Shown here: one piece after another, positions 18,669 through 28,462 of the stretch
Numbering within the stretch: the first letter of the stretch is position 1
How the letters are laid out: the number at the start of each line of letters is the position of its first letter
From: an uncultured Clostridium sp.
GTDB taxonomy: Bacteria; Bacillota; Clostridia; TANB77; CAG-508
Length of the DNA stretch: 45,354 bases
Reading direction: 5' to 3'
Assembly: GCA_948470025.1 (NCBI GenBank)
Contig: CAOKNG010000007.1
Span: forward strand, 1-45,354
Notes under the pieces: model-generated
The model's input: only the letters and a program-made list of their open reading frames with translations
The model's database searches: none
What the model was told of the DNA's origin: nothing
Made by a program: the position numbers and the translations under genes

Positions 18669-20910
18669 TTATTCTGTATTTAAAGTAACCTTTACAACGC
18701 TCCCTTGTTCCACAGAGGTTCCGTTTGCGGGTTCTTGGCTTGCAACAAGACCAGAACCTTCAATTGAAATATTTAAGTTTTTTGCTTTTAATGAGTCAGC
18801 AGCTTGGGAAGCTGTCAATCCACTTAAATCTGGTACAGTTGTGGAGGTTCGTACACTATTTTCCTCAGTATAAAGTACAACAAGTGAGTTATTAGGAAGT
18901 TTAGTATCTTTTGCAGGAACTTGTTCAGAAACTAATACTTCATTTTTATTTCTAGTTGTATTAATTTGTATTCGGAAACCAGCATTAGTTAATACTTTTT
19001 GTGCTTCGGATACGGTTTTGTTTTGTACATCCGGAACCGTAAGAAGAGAGTTAGAAGAAGTGGTTCCAATATCAATTTTATCGGCAGAAATGCCTAAATA
19101 AGGTAACACTTCCGATAAAATTTTTGAAACAACAGGTCCTGCCATTCTACCACCAGATGCATTTCCTTCTTGTGGGTTATAAAGCGCTACTAAAACGACA
19201 ATTTCAGGGTTATCCGCAGGAGAGACGGCAACAAAGGAGGCAACATAACCATAATCACTATCTTCAACAGGAGGTTCTGAAGTTCCTGTCTTTCCACCAA
19301 CGGAATATCCTTGTACACTACCCCTAGAACCACCGTCCTTCTGTAACAACACTTTCCATCATATCAAGTACTTTATTTGCTGTTTCTGTAGAAATAACCT
19401 GTCTAACATCTTCAGAAGGAAGATTGGTAACAGCATTGGTATCTGTATTAATGACTTGTTTTACAATTCGTGGTGTTACTAGAACACCATCGTTTGCAAT
19501 AGCAGAAATAGCACTAATTAATTGTATTGGAGTTACTTTAATTCTTTGACCAAATGCCATTGTGGCAAGGTCAACAGAATAAACATTTTCTTCTTTGTAA
19601 AAGTGGCTATTAATTTCTTCTGGAAGACTAATATTGGTTTTATTAAATAAGCCAAAGGCATTATAGTATTTATAAAAAGTTTTTGTACCAACACGAGAAG
19701 CAAGTTGCATCATACCAGGGTTACAAGAATTTTCTAATACTTGACGAAGGGTTTGTTTTCCATGAGGGACACTAGAACCACACTTAATTGTTGTAATATC
19801 ATCTGTTCCAAAGGTTTCATATCCAATACAATCAAATTCATCGGTAATATCTGTATCTGTGATATTTTCTTCCAAAGCAATGGCTGCATTAATTACTTTG
19901 AAGGTAGATCCTGGTTCATATCGACTAGATACCATAATATTACGGTACATTTCGGTTTTATCGGTAGAGGATAGGCTATCCCATCGTTCTTGCCAGTAAG
20001 AAGTGATTGGAGTAAAAGGAGTGTTTAAATCGTAATCAGGATATTGTGCCATGGCTAAAATATCACCAGTGCTAGGCTTCATAATAATAACGCTTCCATT
20101 TCTGGCATTATTTGTTTCAACCCCTTCTTTTAAGTATTTTTCTGAAATCGCTTGAATATTGGCATCAATTGTTAATACAATATTATTTCCATTTTCGGCT
20201 TCAATATATTTTCCGTTTTCGTCTGAAATTTCATCTTTATTAACATCAGTAGAAGTCATAATTTTCCCAGGAGTTCCTGTTAAGTAAGAATTAAAACTTC
20301 TTTCAACCCCATAAATACCTTGGTTTTCACTATTACAAAAACCAATTACGTAAGAAGCTAAATTATTATATGGATAATAACGCTTGGTATCTTCATCAAT
20401 ATTAATACCAACCGAAATTTTATTTTCTTCCATCCATGCTTTTAATGCATCAATTTTATCTTTTTCTACTTTTTTAATAATTGTTTGAACCGAGGCTTCG
20501 CTATTTACTTTTGTAAGCATTTCTTCATAATCTAGTTCAAAAATATCAGAAAATGCTTTTGCTACTTTCTCTTTCTTTGCCTTTGTTTCTTCCTCATTTT
20601 TTCCTTTTATTTTAGTAGGGTTAATTGAAACAGTATCTACTTGTGCACTAGTAGCAAGAATTTTTCCAGTAGAATCTAAAATATTACCTCTTTTCGCACT
20701 TACTAATTTGTTAACGGTTTGTTGCTTATATGCTTGCTCTTTTAAATCTGCTCCTTGCACAAATTGCAAAAAGCCAAGGCGAAATACTAACAAAAACATA
20801 ACTACAAACATAGTTCCCATACAAATACGAATTCGTTTAGAAGTTACAGTATTTGCAGGTAATTTCTCTTTTTTCGAAAACTTTCGTATTTTCGAACGAT
20901 ATTGACTCAT
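18669..20910 (-). CDS. Class B penicillin-binding protein with PASTA domains, FtsI/SpoVD type (one +1 CGG site)
   Basis: This is a septal or spore-cortex transpeptidase. A basic N-terminus is followed by one membrane helix (CMGTMFVVMFLLVF), the dimerisation domain, then the transpeptidase with active-site Ser in GSTFK, SCN, and KTGT. Two PASTA domains end the protein. The minus-strand CGGT (19335-19332) lies before KTGT; glycine there gives VVTEGGGSRGSVQGY and continues to GGKTGTSEPP. Without the shift the product lacks KTGT and both PASTA domains. The composite from ATG 20910 is 746 aa; TTG 20922 is an alternative start. The gene follows ftsL but on the opposite strand, an inversion of the usual cluster. 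ftsI or spoVD cannot be distinguished. Confidence 0.9.
19332..19335 (-). other. +1 recoding site CGGT in the PBP gene
   Basis: Minus-strand GGA CGG in frame. CGGT as Gly restores EGGGSRGSVQGY ahead of the KTGT motif. Confidence 0.92.
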
Positions 20911-21022
20911 TTGTATCACCAAATTTCTTTTCTTTTTTCAATATTTTATATGAAGAGAAACAAAAATGCAACAAAATTCAAACAAAATTCACAAAACCAC
21001 GAAAAAAGGCGATGGATTTTTC

Positions 21023-21050
21023 TTGACAAATTTGTTTGTTATTATATAAT
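21023..21050 (+). promoter_or_regulatory. Promoter of adhE
   Basis: TTGACA (21023-21028) and TATAAT (21045-21050), spacer 16 bp. Confidence 0.8.
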
Positions 21051-21087
21051 AGGAAGAAAAAATGCGTAAGAAAAAAGGAGGGCTATT

Positions 21088-23691
21088 ATGTCAGGAGAAG
21101 TTACACAAGAGGAGAAGGATAGAATTAAGCAGATGGTGGATGATTTAGTAGAACGTGCAAAGGTAGCATCAAGGGAGTATATGAAGCTAGACCAAGAAAC
21201 CATTAATCAAATTATTAAAAAAATGTCAATGGCAGGGCTTGAAAATCACATGAAATTAGCGAAAATGGCAGTAGAGGAAACAGGTCGTGGTATTTATGAG
21301 GACAAAATTACCAAGAATATGTTTGCAACAGAGTATGTTTATCATAGTATTAAATATGATAAAACCGTTGGAGTTATTGATGAAAACGAAGAAGAGGGGT
21401 ATGTGCAAATTGCAGAACCAGTCGGGATTATTGCAGGGGTTACCCCAGTTACCAACCCAACATCGACTACCATGTTTAAATCACTTATTTCCGCAAAAAC
21501 AAGAAATGTGATTATTTTTGGTTTTCACCCATCCGCACAAAAATGTAGCAGTGAAGCAGCAAGAATTTTGCGAGATGCAGCCGTAGAGGCAGGAGCACCA
21601 AAAGACTGTATTTTATGGATTGAAGAACCATCCATTACCGCAACGAATTTCCTAATGAACCATCCAGATGTTAATTTAATTTTAGCAACCGGTGGAACAG
21701 GAATGGTAAGAGCTGCGTATTCATGCGGAAAACCAGCACTAGGAGTAGGTCCTGGAAATGTACCTTGTTATATTGATAAAACAGCTAAATTAAAAACATC
21801 GGTTACTGATTTAGTGCTATCAAAAGCATTTGATAATGGAATGATTTGTGCTTCTGAACAAGCAGTGTTAGTAGATAGAGAAATTCATGATGAATTCGAA
21901 GCATTAATGAAAGAAGCAGGATGCTATTTTATTAGCCCAGAAGAAAGAGACAAGCTAAAAGAATCCATGTTTGTAGCCGAAAAAGGATATACTCTAGATG
22001 GAAAGGTTCCTGGACAAAGCCCATATACGATTGCCAAAAATGCAGGAATTGATGTACCAGAAGATACAAAAGTTTTGGTGGTTTATGAAGAAGGAGTAGG
22101 AGAGGACTTCCCATTTTCAAGAGAAAAATTAAGCCCAGTTCTTGCTTATTACATTGTAGATAGTAAAGAAGAAGGAATGAAAAAAGCAGAAAGTTTACTA
22201 GAATTTGGTGGACTTGGACATTCCGCTGTCATTCATTCGGAAGACAATGAAACCATATTAGAATTTTCAAACCGAGTAAAAGCAGGAAGAATTATTGTAA
22301 ATTCTCCATCAACTCATGGAGCAATTGGTGATATTTATAATACCAATATGCCATCACTAACACTTGGTTGTGGTACATTTGGAGGAAATTCAACCACTTC
22401 CAATGTATCGAGTGTTAATTTAATTAATGTGAAGCGAGTTGCCAAAAGGAGGGTTAATATGCAATGGTTTAAAGTTCCAGAAAAAATTTATTTTGAAGCA
22501 GGTTCAATTGCCTACTTAGAAAAAATGCCAGATATTACAAAAGCATTCATCGTAACCGATGAATCTATGGTGAAATTAGGATATGTTGATAAAATTTTAT
22601 ATCATTTACGAAATAGACAATCCTATGTACATTCGGAAATATTTGCTGAGGTAGAGCCAGACCCATCATTTGAAACCATTAAACGAGGAGTAAAAGCAAT
22701 TGAAAGTTTTGCACCAGATGTGATTATTGCCATTGGTGGAGGAAGTGCGATTGATGCAGCAAAAGGAATGTGGCTATTTTACGAGCATCCAGATGCCGAT
22801 GTAGAGGGACTAAAACTAAAATTTATGGACATTCGTAAACGTACCTATAAATTCCCGAAATTAGGTCAAAAAGCAAAAATGGTAGCAATTCCAACTACAT
22901 CTGGAACGGGTTCAGAAGTAACTTCTTTTGCGGTTATTTCCGATAAAGAACAAAACAAAAAATATCCACTTGCTGATTATGAATTAACACCAGATGTTGC
23001 CATTATCGACCCAGATTTAGTAATGACACTACCAAAAAGAATTACAGCAGATACTGGATTAGATGTATTAACCCATGCGATTGAAGCATATGTTTCAAAT
23101 ATGGCATCAGATTATACCGATGGACTTTCCGAAAAAGCGGTTGAATTGGTATTTAACTACTTACTAGAAGCCTATGAACATGGAGATAATAAAATAGCAA
23201 GAGAAAAAATGCATAATGCAAGTTGTATTGCAGGAATGGCATTTACCAATGCATTTTTAGGAATTAACCATTCCCTTGCCCATAAAATTGGAGCAAAATA
23301 CCATACAGCACACGGAAGAGCAAATGCGATTTTATTACCATATGTGATTCGATACAATGCAAATAAACCAACAAAATTTGTATCTTTCCCAAAATACGAA
23401 TACTTCATAGCAGATGAAAAATATGCAAATTTAGCAAGAAAAAACGGATTACCAGCAAGTACAACGAAAGAAGGAGTAGAATCACTAATTGCTAAAATAA
23501 AAGAATTAAACGAAAAACTAGAAATTCCAAAATCCTTCCAAGAATTAGGAATTGAGGAACAAGACTTCTTAGCCAATGTAGACGAAATAGCAGACCGTGC
23601 CTTCGAAGACCAATGCACCACTGCAAACCCAAGATTACCATTAGTAACCGAGTTAAAGCAAATTCTACTAGATGCATACTATGGAAAATAA
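21088..23691 (+). CDS. adhE: Bifunctional acetaldehyde-CoA/alcohol dehydrogenase
   Basis: AdhE reduces acetyl-CoA to acetaldehyde and then ethanol, regenerating NAD in fermentation, and forms spirosomes. The N-terminal aldehyde dehydrogenase domain (residues 1 to about 440) has the catalytic Cys in NGMICASEQAV and GGTGMVRAAYS. The C-terminal iron alcohol dehydrogenase domain (about 455-867) has GGGSAIDAAK, TTSGTGSEVT and the metal-binding His residues in NHSLAHKIG and TAHGRAN. Length of 867 aa is typical. AAGGAGG precedes ATG 21088. Despite its length and many glycines it has no in-frame CGG, though CGG occurs out of frame many times; this shows CGG avoidance as a codon. Confidence 0.97.
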   Translation: MSGEVTQEEKDRIKQMVDDLVERAKVASREYMKLDQETINQIIKKMSMAGLENHMKLAKMAVEETGRGIYEDKITKNMFATEYVYHSIKYDKTVGVIDENEEEGYVQIAEPVGIIAGVTPVTNPTSTTMFKSLISAKTRNVIIFGFHPSAQKCSSEAARILRDAAVEAGAPKDCILWIEEPSITATNFLMNHPDVNLILATGGTGMVRAAYSCGKPALGVGPGNVPCYIDKTAKLKTSVTDLVLSKAFDNGMICASEQAVLVDREIHDEFEALMKEAGCYFISPEERDKLKESMFVAEKGYTLDGKVPGQSPYTIAKNAGIDVPEDTKVLVVYEEGVGEDFPFSREKLSPVLAYYIVDSKEEGMKKAESLLEFGGLGHSAVIHSEDNETILEFSNRVKAGRIIVNSPSTHGAIGDIYNTNMPSLTLGCGTFGGNSTTSNVSSVNLINVKRVAKRRVNMQWFKVPEKIYFEAGSIAYLEKMPDITKAFIVTDESMVKLGYVDKILYHLRNRQSYVHSEIFAEVEPDPSFETIKRGVKAIESFAPDVIIAIGGGSAIDAAKGMWLFYEHPDADVEGLKLKFMDIRKRTYKFPKLGQKAKMVAIPTTSGTGSEVTSFAVISDKEQNKKYPLADYELTPDVAIIDPDLVMTLPKRITADTGLDVLTHAIEAYVSNMASDYTDGLSEKAVELVFNYLLEAYEHGDNKIAREKMHNASCIAGMAFTNAFLGINHSLAHKIGAKYHTAHGRANAILLPYVIRYNANKPTKFVSFPKYEYFIADEKYANLARKNGLPASTTKEGVESLIAKIKELNEKLEIPKSFQELGIEEQDFLANVDEIADRAFEDQCTTANPRLPLVTELKQILLDAYYGK

Positions 23692-23727
23692 AGTCGGAAT
23701 TTGTCGATGAAAAAATCTATAAAAGTA

Positions 23728-23757
23728 TTGATTTTTAAAATACAAATTAAGTATAAT
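23728..23757 (+). promoter_or_regulatory. Promoter of the 32-codon ORF
   Basis: TTGATT (23728-23733) and TATAAT (23752-23757), spacer 18 bp. Confidence 0.65.
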
Positions 23758-23806
23758 AAGAACATCCTTTCTTTAAAGGGAATCTTTTAAAGGGGGGGTG
23801 ATTCTT

Positions 23807-23905
23807 ATGACCTATGCAGACGTAGTGTGGAAGTTAGTTGAAATGCTTCTTGAAAAACAACAAAATGAAAAAGCTGACGACCAAAACGAGAAACAGCAAG
23901 ACTAG
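23807..23905 (+). CDS. Small ORF, 32 aa, unknown
   Basis: It has an amphipathic N-terminus (MTYADVVWKLVEMLLEKQQ) and a hydrophilic Gln/Asp/Lys-rich C-terminus. It is preceded by a promoter and a G-rich ribosome binding site (AAGGGGGGGTG), and followed by a clear terminator, so it forms a complete monocistronic unit. I do not recognise it. A small regulatory peptide or membrane-associated helix is possible; alternatively the transcript is a small RNA. Confidence 0.6.
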   Translation: MTYADVVWKLVEMLLEKQQNEKADDQNEKQQD

Positions 23906-23917
23906 TACATAAGAAAA

Positions 23918-23951
23918 AGAGATAGCAACCACCATTGCTATCTCTTTTTTT
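23918..23951 (+). terminator. Strong terminator after the 32-aa ORF
   Basis: AGAGATAGCAA pairs with TTGCTATCTCT around CCACCA, followed by seven T. Confidence 0.9.
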
Positions 23952-24036
23952 ATCTTACGACATATGCAGATATAATGTTTTCTATAATTATCATACTATT
24001 TTAAAATAAAAATGTCAATCATTTTGTAAAATATTT

Positions 24037-25789
24037 TCAATCTCTTATGTCTAATTTGATATGCACATCACGAAGTTGTGCATTACTTACTTTTCCGGGA
24101 GCTCCCATCATTAAGTCTTGAGCTTTGCTATTTAGTGGAAAAGCAATTACTTCGCGAATGGTTTCTTCGCCAGTTAGTAGCATAATCATACGGTCAATTC
24201 CTGGAGCAATTCCGGCATGTGGTGGGGCACCATATTGGAAAGCTGTGTAAAGTGCACCGAATTTTTCTTGTAATTGTTCTTTGGTGTAGCCACCAATTTC
24301 GAAGGCTTTTTCCATGATGGCAATATCGTGGTTACGAACAGCACCAGAGGAAAGTTCGATTCCGTTACATACAATATCATATTGATATGCAAGTATATCG
24401 AGTGGATTTTTTGTGTTTAAGGCTTCTAATCCTCCTTGCGGCATAGAGAATGGATTATGGCTAAAGGTGACTTTCCCATCGTCCCCAAGCTCATACATTG
24501 GAAAGTCAATAATCCAACAAAAGCAAAACTTATTATCGGATATCAAATCCAAACGTTTTCCAAGTTCTGTACGAATTTGTCCAGCAAACGAATTTGCTCT
24601 TTCTTCCGTATCGGCAATAAAGAAAATTGTATCATTTACTTTTAAATCAGCAAGTTTTAATAATTCTTGTTTTAGGTCATCTGGAATAAACTTATCAATT
24701 GGGCCTTTATAAGATAAATCTTCTTCTACTTCTAAATAACCAAGTCCACTCATACCAATTGATGTAGCAAAAGAAAGTAATTTTTCATGAAATCCTTTCG
24801 ACATATGTCCTTCTACTTTAATGGCACGAACCGTTCGATTATGAAATGGCTTGAAGGTACACTTCGAAAAGAAATCAGTAACATCAATAATCATAAGAGG
24901 ATTTCTTAAATCTGGTTTATCAGTTCCATAGTGTAACATAGCATCTTTATAAGTGATTCTAGGAAAAGGATAACTTTCGATTTCTTTCTTCGAAAATGTT
25001 TTAAACGTATTGTACATGACAGGCTCAATCGTAGAAAACACATCTTCTTGGGTAGCAAAGCTCATTTCCATATCTAATTGATAAAACTCACCAGGTGCAC
25101 GGTCAGCTCTTGCATCTTCATCACGAAAACATGGAGCAATTTGAAAATACTTATCAATACCAGAAACCATTAACAATTGCTTGAATTGTTGAGGTGCTTG
25201 TGGAAGTGCATAAAACTTTCCGTGGATTTACTCTACTTGGTACTAAATAATCTCTTGCACCCTCTGGAGAAGAACTAGTAAGAATAGGAGTTTGCACCTC
25301 TAAAAATCCTTGTTCAATCATTTGCAAACGTAAAAATTGTAAAACGTTTGCACGTAGTATTAAGTTATTTTTTAATTTCTCATTTCGTAAATCCAAATAA
25401 CGATATTGCAAGCGTAAATCTTCACGAACCTCTTGTTTTGCACTTACCTCAAAAGGTAAGTATTTGGTTCGCTTTCCTAATATTTTGGTTGTTTCAATAA
25501 AAACTTCTACCTCACCAGTATCAATATTTGGGTTATAAGTTTCCTCATCTCTTTTTCGAACCGTTCCAAGAATGGTAACAGTCGATTCAATAGGAATATG
25601 ACTTACAAAGTCAACCAATTCATCATTCCCCGAAATGACAGCTTGTGTCATACCATATTGGTCTCTTATATCTAAAAAAACCACTCCTCCTAAATCGCGA
25701 ATAGTTTGTACCCATCCAGCAATACGAACCTTTTTTGAAACATCCGTAATTCTTAATTCTCCACAAGTATGTGTTCTGTACTCATTCAT
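24037..25789 (-). CDS. aspS: Aspartyl-tRNA synthetase (one +1 CGG site)
   Basis: This is a class II aminoacyl-tRNA synthetase. The N-terminal OB-fold anticodon domain (about residues 1-100) is followed by the catalytic core. CGGA at minus 25222-25219 breaks the frame at codon 190. Glycine there restores SRVNPGKFYALPQAPQ, a hallmark of bacterial AspRS, and continues to motif 2 (FRDEDARADR), the GAD insertion and motif 3 (GIAPGIDRM). The composite is 583 aa, normal. ATG 25789 has GGAGG 7 nt upstream. The gene is essential and no second copy is visible, so recoding must work efficiently. It is controlled by the T-box leader upstream. Confidence 0.94.
25219..25222 (-). other. +1 recoding site CGGA in aspS
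   Basis: Minus-strand CCA CGG in frame. CGGA as Gly restores NPGKFYALPQ. Confidence 0.93.
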
Positions 25790-25825
25790 AAACATTCCTC
25801 CTTTTAATAAAAGGGCATTGTAATA

Positions 25826-26048
25826 CAAAAAAGCTTTCGTACCCTACAAAATGTAGGGACGAAAGCAAAATTTCCGCGGTACCACCCAACTTAAAAAACT
25901 CTTCTTTATAAAAAGCTTTTTCACTTTATAATTAATTGCTCCAATGTGTTATTCCACTAGGTTTTCCAAAAAGGCTCTCAGCTATTCCTTTCTCTCTGTA
26001 TCGTTACTTCTAATGGCTCGGTCATCTTCATTGCAACTGTATTTATTT
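25826..26048 (-). promoter_or_regulatory. T-box riboswitch leader of aspS
   Basis: The conserved T-box core GGGTGGTACCGCG is at minus-strand 25887-25875. It is followed by a strong terminator hairpin (GCTTTCGT...ACGAAAGC, 25866-25833) with a T-run. Stem I features include the AGAGAG segment after GAT ACA, so GAU is a plausible aspartate specifier; that assignment is tentative. Uncharged tRNA-Asp should promote readthrough. Confidence 0.92.
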
Positions 26049-26054
26049 CATACT

Positions 26055-26083
26055 ATTTTACAAAGTATGCAAAAGAAAGTCAA
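26055..26083 (-). promoter_or_regulatory. Promoter of the T-box-aspS unit
   Basis: Minus-strand TTGACT (26083-26078) and TAAAAT (26060-26055), spacer 17 bp. Confidence 0.75.
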
Positions 26084-26099
26084 GGGTTATAGAAAAAAA

Positions 26100-26487
26100 T
26101 TATTGTTTTTTCATTTTCGGTTTCGAAATAAGTGATGCTAAGTATCCGGAAGAAAACAGCAGCAGCAATACCACCTGCAGCGGCTTTGGTTCCACCGATA
26201 AAGGCACCGATAAAGCCAGATTTGGTTACTTCTTCAATGGCTCCTTTTGCTAAGTTGTTTCCAAAACCAGTTAAAGGAACGGTTGCACCACAACCTGCAA
26301 AATCAACTAAGTGTTGGTAGATTCCTAAGCCTCCTAATACTGCACCAGTTGTTACGAAAATAACAAGAATTCTTGCAGGAGTTAGCTTGGTTTTATCAAT
26401 TAAGATTTGCCCAATAATACAAATAAGTCCACCAATAATAAAACAACGAAGCATTTGCATCCAATCGATACTACTAAAAAATTCCAT
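26100..26487 (-). CDS. spoVAE: Stage V sporulation protein AE (one +1 CGG site near the C-terminus)
   Basis: This is a small membrane protein of the SpoVA channel that moves dipicolinic acid into the forespore. Conserved parts are GGLICIIGQ, KLTPARILV, DFAGCGATVPLTGFG and the GFIGAFIGGT region. CGGA at minus 26148-26145 lies at codon 114. With the shift the C-terminus reads AAVFFGYLASLISKPK, close to the family pattern (AAIIFGF...KPK in the Bacillus protein as I recall it). Without it the tail is polar and unrelated. The composite is 128 aa. Both frames stay open for a while, so only homology reveals the shift; conventional gene callers would miss it. Confidence 0.9.
26145..26148 (-). other. 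+1 recoding site CGGA in spoVAE
   Basis: Minus-strand TTC CGG in frame. CGGA as Gly restores VFFGYLASLISKPK; the stop moves to 26100. Confidence 0.85.
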
Positions 26488-26498
26488 TATGCCACCTC

Positions 26499-27505
26499 CT
26501 ACAATTCAATTGCTATGGCATGAGCAATTCCGGGAATGGATTCACCTTGTTGTGATGTAGTAGAATTGGTTAATGCACCAGTTGCCATAAGCAAGACTTT
26601 TTTATATTTCTTTTGTTGTAGCATTTTAAATACATAACCAGAAAATACAGTTCCACAGCAAGCACAACCACTTCCGCCCTGAATGGGTATCTTGTTTTTC
26701 TTTATCAAAAATTAAAACACCACAATCGTTATAATTGGATTTGATATTATATCCTTTTGTTTCAGCCATTTCGATTAAGATTTCTTTTCCGACATGGCCT
26801 AAGTCACCTGTTAGAATAGCATCATAATAACTAGGAGCACGACCAGTATCTTTAAAATGGGCAAGAAGGGTATCTAAAGCTGCTGGCGCCATTGCAGCTC
26901 CCATGTTGTTAGCATCTTTAATTCCCATATCGACAATTTTACCGAGGAGTAATGTGAGTAATATATGGTCCCATACCATCCTTTGCAACAATGGCAGCAC
27001 CACTACCAGTGACCGTCCATTGGGAAGAAGGCGGACGTTGGTTTCCTAATTCTAATGGAAAGCGGAATTGCTTTTCTGCACTACAAAAATGACTAGATGC
27101 CGCACAAATAGCATAGTTTCCAGCTCCTCCTTCTAAAAATACACTTGCCATACATAGAGCTTCTACAAAGGTAGAACAAGCACCAAAAATTCCAAAAAAT
27201 GGTAGGTTTAATTCACGAAGTCCAAAGCTCGAAGAAATACATTGGTTTAATAGGTCGCCTGCAAAACAGTAATCGATCTTTTCGCTAGGAATACCAGACT
27301 TTGCCACTACCATATTAACGGTTTCTTTTATAATTTTACTTTCTGCTTTTTCCCAGGTTTTTTCGCCCCAAAACTCATCTTCTAAACATTGGTCAAAATA
27401 GCTTGCAAGAGGACCATCAGATTCTTTTGGTCCAACAATAGATGCGGTTTGTAAGATGGTAGGGGGGGTATCAAATTTAACGGTTTGTTTTCCAAGTTTT
27501 TGCAT
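26499..27505 (-). CDS. spoVAD: Stage V sporulation protein AD (two +1 CGG sites)
   Basis: SpoVAD is a thiolase-fold soluble protein that binds dipicolinic acid at the forespore SpoVA complex. Landmarks are GPKESDGPL, AGDLLNQ, FGACSTFVE and the TVTGSGAA region. CGGT at minus 26944-26941 breaks the frame; glycine restores HITPGKIVDMGIKD. The second segment holds AMAPAA and LTGDLGHVG, then CGGA at 26676-26673 restores HSGGSGCACC and the C-terminal ATGAL...QGESIPGIAHA. The composite is 334 aa, close to the usual 338. The three fragments lie in three different frames, so a conventional annotation would call a pseudogene. It sits between spoVAC and spoVAE, the standard order. Confidence 0.94.
26673..26676 (-). 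other. +1 recoding site CGGA (2) in spoVAD
   Basis: Minus-strand GGG CGG in frame. CGGA as Gly restores THSGGSGCACC. Confidence 0.92.
26941..26944 (-). other. +1 recoding site CGGT (1) in spoVAD
   Basis: Minus-strand CCT CGG in frame, and the next zero-frame codon is TAA. CGGT as Gly restores THITPGKIVDMGIKD. Confidence 0.93.
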
Positions 27506-27520
27506 ATTAAATTCTCCTTT

Positions 27521-27985
27521 CTATACAAAGGTAATCGATTGTGTATTAAAAATAAGGTACAAAATACCAACTACAATAGAAGCAGAAATACCAAATACAA
27601 GAACAGGTCCTGCTACTGTAAACATTTTTCCACCAACTCCCATAACATAACCCTCGGATTTATATTCCATGGCTGGCGATACGACAGAATTAGCAAAACC
27701 AGTAATTGGAATAAGGGAACCAGCCCCTGCAAATTTTCCAATTCGATTAAATAGGTTTAGTCCTGTTAAAAAGGCACTAATGCCAATTAAAATAATAGAT
27801 ACAACAGTATTGGACATTTGTACATCCATACCACGATATTTACAATAGTTAAAAATAATTTGACCAATGGAGCAGATTAAACCACCTACCCAAAAAGCAT
27901 TAAAACAGTTTTTTACAATAGGAGAATTGGGAGATTTTTGCTCAACATAAGTCTGATAATCTTTTTTGGTTTCAATTGGTTTCAT
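27521..27985 (-). CDS. spoVAC: Stage V sporulation protein AC
   Basis: This is a 154-aa integral membrane subunit of the SpoVA channel, with four or five hydrophobic segments. Conserved are the N-terminal YQTYVEQKSPNSP, FWVGGLICSIGQ, and AGSLIPITGFANSVVSPAMEYKSEG blocks. It resembles SpoVAE in the glycine-rich ITGFG core, as is usual. AGGAGG lies 7 nt before ATG 27985. It is first of the three spoVA genes and has no CGG, whereas spoVAD and spoVAE carry three between them. Confidence 0.93.
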   Translation of the reverse strand: MKPIETKKDYQTYVEQKSPNSPIVKNCFNAFWVGGLICSIGQIIFNYCKYRGMDVQMSNTVVSIILIGISAFLTGLNLFNRIGKFAGAGSLIPITGFANSVVSPAMEYKSEGYVMGVGGKMFTVAGPVLVFGISASIVVGILYLIFNTQSITFV

Positions 27986-27998
27986 AGTAATTCCTCCT

Positions 27999-28211
27999 TT
28001 AGTCTCTGTCTCGTTCGATTGTGAATGCTAAATCTAGATCAACTAAATATTCTGATATTTTCTTTCCATTTATTTTTGCTGTTTGGTTTAAGATAGTAAC
28101 ACTAGTAATATAATCAATGGTTTTGGTTGCTTCATTGATCGTTTGCACAATAGCATCCTTCCAAGAAATTTCAGATGTTCCAGTTACTTTTAAGTGTTTT
28201 TCAACGCTCAT
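27999..28211 (-). CDS. Dodecin-family flavin-binding protein
   Basis: The product is a 70-aa small beta-alpha-beta-beta protein. It matches dodecins in the VEKHLKVTGTSEISWKDAIVQTINEATKTI start and the DLAFTIERD end. Dodecins form hollow dodecamers that bind flavins. It is 13 bp upstream of spoVAC on the same strand, so it may be co-transcribed with the spore genes. No anomalies were seen. Confidence 0.85.
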   Translation of the reverse strand: MSVEKHLKVTGTSEISWKDAIVQTINEATKTIDYITSVTILNQTAKINGKKISEYLVDLDLAFTIERDRD

Positions 28212-28281
28212 TTATTATCAACCTCCGTTTTTATAGTTTAGTGATATCATTTCCAAAAAAAACAATATTATGCAATTTTTA

Positions 28282-28327
28282 AAAAATAAAATGAAAACAG
28301 ACTAAAGTTTATAAAAAACTTTAGTCT
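28282..28327 (-). terminator. Hairpin after the 38-aa ORF
   Basis: AGACTAAAGTTT pairs with AAACTTTAGTCT (28299-28327). A T-rich minus-strand tail follows. It separates the 38-aa ORF from dodecin. Confidence 0.55.
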
Positions 28328-28345
28328 ACTTTCATTTCAGGCAAC

Positions 28346-28462
28346 CTACATCTTCCTTAAACGGAATTCCTCAGAATTATAAAAATCCTTATTTTCATCT
28401 TGAACTGTCGGATTCTGAGGAACTCCTGGAATAATCGTCGGTTTGTTGTTTTCTTCTTTCAT
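28346..28462 (-). CDS. Small hypothetical ORF, 38 aa
   Basis: The product is hydrophilic and charged, with a Pro/Gln-rich middle (IPGVPQNPTVQDENKDF) and a basic end. AAAGGTAAG lies about 8 nt before ATG 28462. A possible promoter (TTGCTT, 17 bp, TATTAT) is upstream. I do not recognise it. Its place before dodecin and spoVA on the same strand could mean a sporulation role, which is only a guess. Confidence 0.5.
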   Translation of the reverse strand: MKEENNKPTIIPGVPQNPTVQDENKDFYNSEEFRLRKM

